A stretch of DNA of 27,017 nucleotides. It comes from Spirogloea muscicola (taxonomy: Eukaryota; Streptophyta; Zygnematophyceae; Spirogloeales; Spirogloeaceae). Positions within the stretch are counted from its first letter, which is position 1; every line of letters begins with the position of its first letter. The position numbers and the translations under genes were made by a program. The stretch spans positions 175,748-202,764 of the forward strand of contig WELB01000218.1 in the NCBI GenBank assembly GCA_009602725.1, read 5' to 3'. The notes below the pieces were generated by a model that worked only from the letters and a program-made list of their open reading frames with translations, searched no databases and had not been told where the DNA came from. This document shows positions 7,975 through 17,728 of the stretch, piece by piece.

Positions 7975-10900
7975 ATGTTCTACTCGCACTTCATCCTCGC
8001 GAAGAAGGGCCCGCTGGCCACGATATGGATCGCCGCGCACCTGGAGCGCAAGCTCCGCAAGGCCCAGGTTTCCGGGACCTCCATCACGGACTCCGTCGGT
8101 GAGCGCTTCCGCCGGCCCTTGCTGTGGGCCACGTTCGCCAGAAGGTGTGAGCTTGCAAAGCCAGAGCGGGCGCGCAGGATGGCTGACGCAGTCGCTGAGG
8201 GCACCTGCGCAGACACCATCATCAAGTCGGAGGTCCCCATTGCGCTGCGCCTGTCGGGCCACCTGCTGCTCGGCGTCGTTCGCATCTACTCCAAGAAGGT
8301 CGCCGTTGTGCTATCGCCACCCTCCTTCGCGGCCTTCTTACAGTCGTGCTTTGGCAAACAGCAGGTCGGTCAGCACTACTTGAGTGTAGTTTTGGGTTGT
8401 TGCATGACTTTGTGCTTCCGTCAGCAGGTGGGCTACCTGTTGCACGACTGCAGCGAGGCGCTGGCAACGGTCAAGGCGGCCTTTGCAGCGGCGCCGGCGG
8501 CAGGCGCGGGGCACGCGGACCTGCCAGGCGGCGGCGCCACCGTGCCTTTCCAGGCCGTCACACTGCCCGAGGCCGACCTCGACTTTGACGACTTCGGCCT
8601 CCTGCCAGCCGCCCCGCCGCCCGCCTTCCTGTGAGTCCTCGAAGGCCTCGCTCGCTGCAGGGCTTGCCCACCTCGACTGTCTGCAGACTCTCCAGTGACA
8701 TCTTTTGATGTTCATGGCTGCAGGAGCGAGAGCTTTGTTGACCCCAATGTCTCGGCGCGCGAGGCTATCACCCTGGAGGAGCGGCCGCTGCCACCGGACA
8801 CGTTCCACGGCCAGTGGGACTCTGATGGTGGCCATCTCTCTCCTACCCTACTTCTTTTCCTCGGCGGAGCCCACCCCCTGGCGCAGCCCGTGTGCTCGCC
8901 AGTGTGCTCGCTTCTTTTGCCTGTGTGCTCGCCTTGTTTGCAAGCTCTGCAAGTGGAAGACTCTGAGCAGGCTGACGGGGAGCTAGTTCCGAGCCTGGTG
9001 GGTGGCACAGAGCGCTTTGGGGCAGCCATGGAGATGCCGCCGCTGGAGCTCGAGGTGGCGAGCGCATCGCAAGAGCTGCAGCGCCAGGCGGGGACTGCCG
9101 ACGAGCCACTGCCGCCGCCTCCATCGCCTCCGCCTATCCCTGAGGAGGGGGTGGATGCTGGCGCCGTGCACGCGGATGTGGCAGCTGGCAGCACGTGAGG
9201 GGCTGCTTGCCTCCGAGGAACTTGATGAGGTTGCTGCAGTACAGCTGAAACAAATTAGTCTGGAATTCAAGCTTGCGCAGAAGTGACAGCATTTCTGGAT
9301 TGCTAGTGATACTGTCCGAAGTCGATGCTTGTAACAGGGAGCTTGAGCCCATGGACATCGACCAGGAGAGAGAGGGCCGGGCGTCAGTGTCGGCGGCAGA
9401 GGAAGTTGCCGCAGCTGCGGGCACGGCGGCGGCGACGAACGGGTCCGACGGTTTGCGCGATGAGGAGGAGTACCCGGAGCCAGAGGTGCTGCGGTCGATG
9501 GCCACGCAGGAGGTGGGGGCCGAGGCCCCGCCGTTCTCTCCGGCGCTGGGCCTCAACTTGGACGAGACGCCCAGCACGCGCGGCAAGCGGACGTCCGGCG
9601 GCTTGGAGGTGGACCCCACTTCTGCAAGGAGCACCAGCGGCATGGCCATGGCTCTGGAGCTGCCCAGCCCTGGGGGCAGCATCGCTGGCGCGAGCGGTGC
9701 AGGCGCTGGTGACATCCTGGCAGGTGCAGTGAGCGCACTGGGCCACAGAGTTGACCACAACTAAACACAGAACCCTGGACCTGCATTGCTAACCCTAAAC
9801 CCTAAAATAGAGCTGTGTCCAAAAGCCAAGCACTCCATGATATCACGGAGTTGAACACACCTGTCCAAGATTGGCAGACTGACAGCTTAACTGTCGCTAT
9901 TGTCAATCAGCCCTTCCAAGCCCGGGTATGGCGGAGCTGTCACCGTCAGCCGCAGCCGCCGGCGAGGCGGCGCAGCGGCGGCGGCGGCCACGGCGGCAGC
10001 ACCTGGTGGTCGACGCCGTGACTTTCCTCTCTAGCGAGTACGAGGCCTATCGTCCGCCTCGTAGGATTGCATGACGTTCTGGATCATAAGAATCTGGGGT
10101 CGGGGCTCTGACCTTATTGTAGATGTTGGCAGCAAGGCCGTGCTCTTCACGGCCCCCCTTACTCGCGTGGGGTTTGCCATAGGGTTATGAAGCGGCAGCT
10201 GGAGGATACTTCCGACATTCGGCGTGTGCGCCGAAGGCCGCCACCGCCGGTCGCGGCCGCTGCTGGGGCCGCTTTTGCGCACGTCTCCCGACTTCAGGGA
10301 AAGGGCCTCACGTTGGACCTCTTCGCAGCGCCGTCGATGCCAGGTCTATTTTTGACCCCTTCTTCATCAAATTCAAGCAACACCAAACAATGACGTGCAC
10401 TCTGATTGAAACGGTACTGTGAAATGTTCATGACATAGATGCAAGTGCTGCTGCGTGATGCCAGGTCTTAATGCAGAGCTCGTCGACTTTTACCAAAGGG
10501 TGGTGGCCATGTCACCAGCAAATGACCTGCCGCTTGAGGCACTGCCTACGCAAGAGACATCTAGGGAGCCTGTGGAGCCAGCGCAGCCGATGGCAGCCGG
10601 CGGAGGTGACACGGAGCCGCTGTCATCGTTTGACGGTGTTCCAGTTGGCAACCAGTCCGTGTCTAAATTTCCACCAATGCGACCACATTCGCAGCCCCCG
10701 CCCTCGGCCGAGATGGCGGCGGGCTCGCCAGCCGGCTTCTATGACGGCGAGCCCGAGACTGTCTTAGAGATTCCTGCCATGGAGCTAGACGCCGCTACTG
10801 AGATGGTCGCCACGCCCGTGGCAGAGCCGCCCGGTAAACCATGGGGTCTATCACCTGGCTGGAATTCTTGACTTAAGAGTCCAGGAGCTGGTGCATGACA

Positions 10901-12269
10901 GTGGCGGTGACTGCTCAGATCAATATGTGGAACTTATTGACAGGGTGTATGAGAATCATGCAGAGCGGGAGCACCATGCTGCACATGCGGATGAGCCGCT
11001 GGAGCTGGACAGTGAGGACCGACCACGACGGGACGTCAACACAGTTGTCAACGGCAGTGGCACTGCCGAGGAGCTGCTCCCCGGCCTGGACCTTGAGGCG
11101 GACTTCGAGGCCAGCCTGGGGAGGCAGGCAGTGGCTAATCGCGATGAAGGAGAGCGTGGCGAAGTTTCTGCTGATGAGCCCGCCACCGCACGGCGTCCCA
11201 CTGAGGTACTGGGAGAGCTTGCCCTCAATTGATATCCCTGGGGCCAGGCACTAGTGCTCAATCATGGGCTTTGACTGTTAAGCACAAAGCAGGTCTAATG
11301 GAATCAAGGGAGAAATGAACTCTGACCGCGGCACTGATGCGTATTTTGTCAAACAACGCTCTGGCAGGGAAGGCCTGTGGCTGAGCTTGACTTTTTGGGG
11401 GACGGCAGAGGTATTGGTGAGAGAGCATCGATATATTAATTACAAGAGTCATGGCCATAGCAGGCTGAGAATATCATAACACTGCCAAGTTGGTCGTGAC
11501 TTGCACAATTAACATGAAAGCAGCTGCACATGTTGCTGACTGAGCCCTCATACCAATATTGATGCAGCTTTTGTTGCATGTTTGTGACTTTGTTGTCTCT
11601 CGTAAAGATGGACTTGACGCTGACGACGCCGTGAATGAGGAGGAGCCCAACGGAGCTGTCCCCAGTAAAATTAAAGACAGCGGATGGTCCTCCAGAACAA
11701 GGCAATCTCTTCCTCAAAGTCGAATCCCCATCACATTTCTCTTCGAGAGTAACTTAGACAAGAGATTGATCAGGCTGAGATTGGACGTAAGGAAGGGTCA
11801 TTGTCGCATGTCAATTGTGGCATCCTCGGTATTTGTCAGCCAATGCCTCTGACAGTGTTGGTTGCTCACGCACAGGGGCGTTGCGTCATACCTCCAGAAG
11901 GCATTTAAAGGCCTGGGCCTTAACGACGGCATCAGCGATAAGACTCCTGCAGAAGTCGCTCCTAAACTGAGCCTCCAGGGCATTGTAGCGGGCAAGAGCC
12001 GCCGCGAGGCTGCACGCATGTTCTTTGAGACGCTGGTGAGACTTCACTTTGGACGTCCCCAGGCAGTGCGATGTTGGCACCTGGCTATTTCAGATTTGGT
12101 GTAATGGTCGTGTATATCTGGACTTGGGCAGTCAGCTGTGACAGCCCGCTGTATTTATGTGCCCATGCAGGTCCTAAAGAGCAAGGACTACATTGACGTG
12201 GAGCAGGCAGAGGCCTACGGCACCGTCCTCGTGTCTGCGCAGAGCAAGCTGATGAATGTGGACTTCTAA
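7975..12269 (+). CDS. RAD21: Cohesin alpha-kleisin RAD21/SCC1
   Basis: Kleisin subunit that closes the SMC1-SMC3 cohesin ring in the nucleus and is cut by separase. Proposed exons: 7975-8098, 8213-8298, 8428-8630, 8724-8827, 8954-9194, 9338-9723, 9911-10037, 10183-10343, 10465-10833, 10919-11205, 11368-11416, 11608-11701, 11876-12035, 12171-12269; all phases agree, giving ~829 aa. The N-terminal SMC3-binding domain opens MFYSHFILAKKGPLATIWIA, and splicing restores SVDTIIKSEVPIALRL and RIYSKKVGYLLHDCSEAL. A basic central motif (QHLVVDAVTFLSSEVMKRQL, ~residues 409-428) matches the family's mid-region. The C-terminal winged helix runs from DSGWSSRTR through SYLQKAFKG to KLMNVDF. The long linkers are acidic and Ala/Pro-rich. 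The exon 10 acceptor could instead be at 10880 (adds 13 aa in frame), and the exon 11 donor at 11411. The separase site is not assigned. N-terminal sequence favours RAD21 over REC8. Confidence 0.95.
9793..9806 (+). repeat. Two plant-type telomere units inside a RAD21 intron
   Basis: CCCTAAACCCTAAA lies within the intron between RAD21 exons 6 and 7 (9724-9910). Degenerate TTTAGGG-like stretches also occur at about 15366-15397 (in an RlmN intron) and 16844-16854. Confidence 0.75.
10336..10468 (+). repeat. 12-bp direct repeat spanning both splice junctions of RAD21 intron 8
   Basis: GATGCCAGGTCT occurs at 10336-10347 across the exon 8/intron boundary and again at 10457-10468 across the intron/exon 9 boundary. 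The 121-base intron (10344-10464) is thus bracketed by identical sequence, with splice sites at the same place in each copy (CAG|GT). Splicing gives the in-frame peptide SMPGLNAELVDFY. Confidence 0.9.
11702..11875 (+). other. GC-AG intron in RAD21 (intron 12)
   Basis: The donor reads ACAAG|GCAATC and the acceptor CGCACAG|GGGCG. This joins SGWSSRT to GVASYLQKAF through a split AGG arginine codon, which is the conserved start of the kleisin C-terminal domain. No GT donor nearby keeps the frame. Confidence 0.8.
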
Positions 12270-12463
12270 GCTCAGCAAGGGCTGCAATAATGGAGGAGTT
12301 GCAAGGGGGTACACTTCGGACTTGCAATATTCTAGGAGGGGTAAATTTAGTCAGTATAAGTCGACTGAGGCTCTTATGAGCTCTCTGTATGAGTACTAGG
12401 CAATGGGCAATCTATTGTCTCCAAGATGATGTTCGTCTGTGACCCCCACACCATGGTTACTCG

Positions 12464-15400
12464 TCATGTGTATGTGAATGCTTCACGGAAGTGCTCTGGG
12501 GGCCTCATCCGTGGAGGCAAGCGGTGACCATTGCTGCTAACAACAGTCCCCAGCTGGCCGCACGCTGCCATCTGATCGTCACCACGACTGTGTCGTATGT
12601 ACACGAGCACACCAGCATCAGCCAGGAGCTTGTGGAAGCGCAGCATGCTGTCATGTGGCGTCGGCTGGAAGGGGCTGCCACTGTGTGCATTGAAGCAGAT
12701 GAGGTTGACCTTACATGCGATTCCCTTGATGAGCTCCACCAGCCTCCGTGCATCCTCATCACTGCAGTGGAATGTGCCAGATGGATGCATTGCTTAGTGA
12801 TTGATCATCAACGTGTTGCTACCCACCGCTGCATATGAGTCACAAAGCAATGCTACTGCGCAACATAGTCAAGTTCAAGATTTACATTTACTAAAGACAC
12901 AGCAAACGCTTTTGTAGCCAGGTGCAGATGATGGTTAGCTTTGATGCTGTTGGACTCTGTTGGACAGATGCTTAGCATCTACAAAAAAATTCCTCATCAG
13001 ATAGAATGGGCTAAAAGAGTATTTGTGAGAGGAACTTAAGGAGCCTTAGGTATCCACCTGTCATTAACTCCCGCAAGCATCACGTACTCAAAGAACACCT
13101 TGGCCTGGTGCCGCCGCGGGAACTCCTCACGGAGTGCCCCCATCAGGCAATTCAGGTTGTACTTGCGGTTGATAGGCATGATCCAGCTCCTCACCTGTGC
13201 CCCAGATTCACAAACAAGGTCGCTCTTAGTCAGATCGCTCTTAGTCAAGATTAGACCTCTGTTTGCATCTGATCAGCACCAGACGTGCAATCATATACAT
13301 GAAAACAGTTGACGACGTTTGTGTAGATGAGCTGCCTTTAAAGCATGACTGATGTGATCCTAATTTCCAGCTTCCATTCTTGGTACTCAATATTTCAATT
13401 CTGGGTGCTAGCACCCGGTGGCAATAATCCCACTCACCTCGTCAGTAGTAGCGTTCAGGCTGACGGCCAGATGGCAGGGCGACGACCGGCAAAATTCCCG
13501 AAGCTGCGGGACCAGGCCGCTGGTCGAGATAGTAATCTTTGCCGGGCTCAGATGAAGGCCCCTGAGGTCGACCATAATCTCTGCAGCACGCATGACTGGC
13601 CCCAGGTTTTGCAAGGGCTCGCCCATGCCCTGCACCGGGGTTGCTGCAATGCTCTTATGTCACCCGGCGATCCTTCAACGATGAGCAGAGGTACCTATGT
13701 TGTCACAGTATGGCCCTAAAGTCCATGAAGGACTCAATCTATGAATTGTAGACTGACATTGCCCTGCTTTACTCATTTGGCCGAGCTCTGGGCTCAGATA
13801 AGAGCCAGTGCAGAACTGTGCAAACAATGAAGCTGACAAATCTAGACCAGTCAAGAGGTGCATACCATGAAGACTACATTAGTGACTGAGCCACCCTCAA
13901 GGGCAACAATGCGACGAGCAGCAACTAGCTGATCCACAATCTCGCCAGTGGTCAGGTTCCTTTTCAAACCCATCCTGTTCATAGAAGAACATATAGCGCC
14001 ATGAGGTTTATCTGCGCCATTAGGCTCTTTGGCTGCACACTGGAAAAGCAGGGCTGCCCATGATCACGGAAGGCAGCATCCTGCCAACAACCTCTTTCTT
14101 ATCATGTGACAAAGGGCTTTCAAAAGACAAGGGTGGGCAGTGAAGCCTTCATTTGCAGGAAGACATGTAATAGTTGATCATCACATTGCCAGAGATAAGT
14201 GATGATACCCAACCTTCCCGTGAAGCAAAATTGGCAATTCATTGCGCATCCCACTTGACTTGACACGCACACCGTTGTCCTCCCATCAGCAGGTATTACT
14301 ACTGCCTCCACCATGGCGCCCCCTTCTACCTCGAAGAGAAGCTGCACAAGAATTAAAAACGGGAAAGCCTAGGGAAAGGTTACTTTGCAGCATTCCCTAT
14401 GTATTCTTCACATTAGCAGCGCAGCTTTGTCAAGCACGTACTTCAAGTTGCAAGTGAGTGTCCTTAACAAGGCCCAATAACTAGCCTCTTGCCAATGCAA
14501 GTGGTCACTTTCAAACGATATACTGTTGCTACATCACAGTGCAAGATTACGATTTCAGCCAAGGAGTTCCATACGAGGTGCATTTGACAAGCATAGCATA
14601 TTTGCTGTAGGCAACTAGAGAAACTCTATCATGTGACATTTTGAGCCACTACTGCGAGCAGAGATCTTGCAGTGTAGCACCTTCCTTGTACCATCTGCAG
14701 CCTTACGTATGTCCTTCACAGTCAGGGCGTTAAACAGAGCCCATTCCTGCAGCATGGCTCTGAAGTCCTGACTAACTCCTGGAAGGGTGCCGTGCGGCAG
14801 CTTATCAGACGTGGCCCCACATCATCAGGAAGGTGGCAGACAGGTCACGGAAGAGCCAGCTGCAACGTGCCTATATGGCTGTTCAGCTGGCCCCGCAGAT
14901 GCATGCTAAGCCTGACAGACTGAAATTTAGATCTTCAACTCCAGCCCAGCATGACGGAGTCAATGCTGGAGGCTAGAGATGATTTAGAAACAGGGAGTGT
15001 CTCTCTTAGCTGAACCTGCCGTTCATGCTAAGTCCCACGCATCATCAGCAGCATGCCTGCCTGCTCTGGTCAATGTGCAGTGGAATATGTGTTGCATGTT
15101 CCACCGATGAGCAGTTAGCGAAGCTGGAGGAGAATGTCCAACGTCTTTGCGCACCTGTCATCTCATCCGGCCCTTGAGCAAGCTTCCCATTGCCATAGAG
15201 CCACCGCCACAGTACCAACGCCCGGCCCTTTGGATGGCCCATGTCCTGCACCCAAGCCTGCCAACCACACCAAACACCAGGCAAATGCATGTGAATCCTC
15301 CTACTCTGAAAACCTTAACTACCTATGTCACCAGCAGGGAAAGCTAATCAATCAACGGTTGAGGTCTAGGGTTTAGGTTTATGATTTAGGGCTTAGGGAA

Positions 15401-16087
15401 GAGCATGTACCCGTGGCTTGTAATGCAGTGACAATTTGCCCAGCAAAGAGCTTCAGACAGAGAGTCAGGGTTTTACGTTGGGATTCAGATGCAAGCACGG
15501 CAAATCACCTCCATCTCTGGGAATGACATGTCTTTCAGCTGCACCTCTCTTGACAGGAGCCCATTGCTACCTAGAGTTTGACGGCCACAATTCTGTCACA
15601 AATCATCAAGCTCCTGGCGGAGTTTGCCGTCCAAGCAATTCAAGCTCAACCAATACCCTTAGACGCCCGCACAGTCATAGCTGCATGCCTTTGATGCAAA
15701 GTCATGAAGTCTTACAGTCCATGGCTTAAGACATAGGTCTTACAATCTTAATTCAGGGCCATACAGGTTTCTGATAACAGCACCTGGGCTCGGTTGAGGC
15801 ACTTCCTGCCCACAGCAGAAACCTGCATCTGCTATCTCCGCCGCATGTCTTTCCACGACATCGTAGCTCGCGGTGGTTGTGCAACAAGTGCGTCGCAGCT
15901 CACTTGGGTCGCAGAGGTGCTGACCTCTGAGCTGCCGCCAAAGGCTGGGACTCAACTTGGCATCTACTCCAAAGGCACATTTTCGGGAGACGGCGAGCTG
16001 CGGCCTCCTGCCAGCCGCAGAGCGCAGCATGGCGGCAGCCACGGCAGCCATCTGCCCGTCGGCATTGCCGCCGAGCTTCGACGCCAT
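12464..16087 (-). CDS. RLMN: Plant-type RlmN radical-SAM RNA (adenine-C2) methyltransferase, probably organellar
   Basis: Family enzymes methylate C2 of an adenosine in 23S rRNA (A2503) and some tRNAs (A37), using a 4Fe-4S cluster and two SAM. Proposed exons, in transcription order: 16087-15904, 15570-15509, 15257-15155, 14778-14681, 14341-14214, 13974-13866, 13629-13438, 13194-13058, 12761-12464; phases agree and give ~436 aa. The cluster motif [15 protein letters not shown] (CX3CX2C), [52 protein letters not shown] and the C-terminal catalytic-cysteine motif AACGQL are all present. The C-terminal tail resembles land-plant homologues. The first two exons are the least certain: they fit by phase and give an Ala/Arg-rich N-terminus ([16 protein letters not shown] from the second Met at 16051) like a chloroplast or mitochondrial transit peptide. 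It is convergent with RAD21, the two stops being ~195 bases apart. The tail ends at a TGA at 12466-12464. Confidence 0.93.
13220..13250. repeat. Tandem 15-bp duplication in an RlmN intron
   Basis: TCGCTCTTAGTCAGA at 13220-13234 is followed immediately by a near-identical copy. It lies in the intron between the NATTDE and MPINRKY exons. Confidence 0.7.
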
Positions 16088-16270
16088 GGGCGCCGCGCCA
16101 GAGGGCCACTCCAGGCTCTCAGACTGTGCTCGGCGAGCAGACTGTGCTCGTTCTTGTCGTCACAGCACCTCCCGCCTTCGGACGTAACCAGGCGCCGTAG
16201 ACCGTATGGCTGCGGAGGCGGCCTTCAGCAGGCGAGCGCCGGCGGCGATGGCTCAACTGGCCTACAAAAG

Positions 16271-16340
16271 TCCTTCAAGGCAGGCTGCAGCCTACATAGC
16301 AGCTGCAGCCTACATAGCAGCTGCAGCCTGCCTTGAAGGA
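16271..16340. repeat. 20-bp perfect inverted repeat with tandem 18-mers between the arms
   Basis: The arm TCCTTCAAGGCAGGCTGCAG (16271-16290) has an exact reverse complement at 16321-16340. The interior holds two copies of the 18-mer CCTACATAGCAGCTGCAG, the second overlapping the right arm, so the whole can fold into a strong stem with a 30-base loop. Confidence 0.9.
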
Positions 16341-16355
16341 CCTAATGAGGCTCCT

Positions 16356-16440
16356 GACTAGAACTAAGACATCAGCCAGGGAACGTTAGTAACCTCTAGT
16401 CAGGAGATGCAAGTGATGCACTGATGTCTTAGTCCTAGTC
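16356..16440. repeat. 20-bp imperfect inverted repeat related to 389-430
   Basis: GACTAGAACTAAGACATCAG (16356-16375) pairs with CTGATGTCTTAGTCCTAGTC (16421-16440), with one mismatch in 20. The left arm and the bases after it match 389-430 near the window start. Confidence 0.85.
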
Positions 16441-16552
16441 CTTCGCACTCCGGCTCCTTCAGACCTTGTCCATTCCTTTGGGCTGGCCTTTCCCAGCCAC
16501 CAGTCAATCTGGCCGCGCTTTCTTTACTAGAGCGTTAGGCTAGAGTTCTTAG

Positions 16553-16619
16553 AAAGTGCTCGCCCATTGAGAATAGGGGCTGGAACAACCAGCCCGAAAA
16601 AGAATGAACAGAGTACGAG
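16553..16619 (+). repeat. Core dispersed repeat, copy 4
   Basis: Direct copy of 591-657, identical or nearly so over 67 bases. It follows a TTCTTAGAGAAAGTG-like junction similar to that at 205-218. Confidence 0.85.
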
Positions 16620-17728
16620 TTCTTAACTAGAACTGAGAGAATGCGCGCAGTGCGCATGAATCTGAAAGGGAGGCCAATTCTCGCCTTACAAATGTCCTGT
16701 TAACTAGAGCTTACTAATTGAGTATCTTCCTACCGGGAAAGGCAAAAAGCGCTTTCCGGCCCCCTTCGGGCATTGTCAACTCTCATCGAGCTGGCTGTTC
16801 ACAGCCCTCGCCCCGCTTTGTTTCTATTATGGGTTGTGGTATTGGGGTTTAGGGCTCTGCAAACTGCAAGTTCCTCACAGCCACCAGTCAATCTGGACGC
16901 GCTGTTTCTTGTTTTGCTGTGTACTTGTTCGTTTCCCTTCAGCCTGGCCCTTTCTTTTCGTCTTTTCGCACTGCTTTTCTGTGGGGCTGGCCTTCTTTCT
17001 CATTTCCAGCTTCTCAAAGCCTTCACTGACAACTGCCCACGAAGGTCTGTCCCTAGCTAGGTCGCAGACACTGCACCTGCAAGAGCCTTGCCCTTAGCCT
17101 TCTTGTGCCATATATCTTGGGGCCAGCTGTTGATAGCCACTGCTCGCTTGGAGAACATACTTCTCTCCTCCTTTGGGTGAGCTTACTTTCTCCATCGCTA
17201 CACGCACTCTCTTGTTTGTGCATGAAGGACCCCAGGCGAGGACTAAATTGGAGCTGACTACATCTGAGCTGGACGGTCTTGGTCACCGTCCCCTTCTAGA
17301 TGTGCACATCTCCCAGGCAGGCCTTTCACCTGCCCTTTGGAGCCAACAGCCAATCCTTGGGCTTGATTTCAAAGCTGCAGCAGTGCTGGCATCATCCTTC
17401 TCTCTGCCATTGCCACACGGTCAAGCAGGCCCAAGAAGCAGAGGCAGTCATGATGCTCACGAGTGGTGCATAGATGCAATTTGCCAGTGTGTATTCACAT
17501 ATGCACGATCACGTTCTCTGACAGCTTCTAGGCTCACCATGTCCTGCTGACCAGTTATTTCTGAGCAGTCTCGTTTTGATTCTCTCTTGTGACGCACTTG
17601 CCCAGTCAAAAGCCACCTGTCTATCTCCTGAGAATAACAACCTGAATATTCACATGCTGCTGCTGGAGCTGTAAAAGTGTGGTGTCAATATGTAAAGCAA
17701 TGGTCATTTGTAACTGGAGCAATCCTAC

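Larger units (their letters stand above)
16088..17728. other. Repeat-rich spacer between RlmN and RME-8/GRV2
   Basis: No gene is recognised. The left part (16271-16619) holds two hairpin-forming inverted repeats and dispersed modules shared with the start of the window. The right part (~16620-17728) is lower-complexity, T- and C-rich sequence with no convincing coding frame. It should include the RlmN promoter on the left and the RME-8 3' untranslated region on the right. Confidence 0.55.

Noticed and set aside
7335-8102. 255-codon frame with a poly-Ala run overlapping the RAD21 start
   Set aside because: The run comes from a CGG repeat, the frame starts inside a dispersed repeat, and it reads the RAD21 first exon in the wrong frame.
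8828-8953. Reading through this segment as RAD21 coding sequence
   Set aside because: It contains imperfect GTGTGCTCGC repeats. Removing it as an intron gives an in-frame acidic linker, so it is better explained as intron.
10834-10879. A 46-base intron using the acceptor before 10880 in RAD21
   Set aside because: It is phase-compatible but much shorter than every other intron, with a weak acceptor. The acceptor before 10919 gives 85 bases and a better pyrimidine context; both are noted in the gene entry.
15434-15729. Plus-strand open frame within the RlmN locus
   Set aside because: It overlaps an RlmN exon on the other strand (15570-15509) and resembles no protein family.
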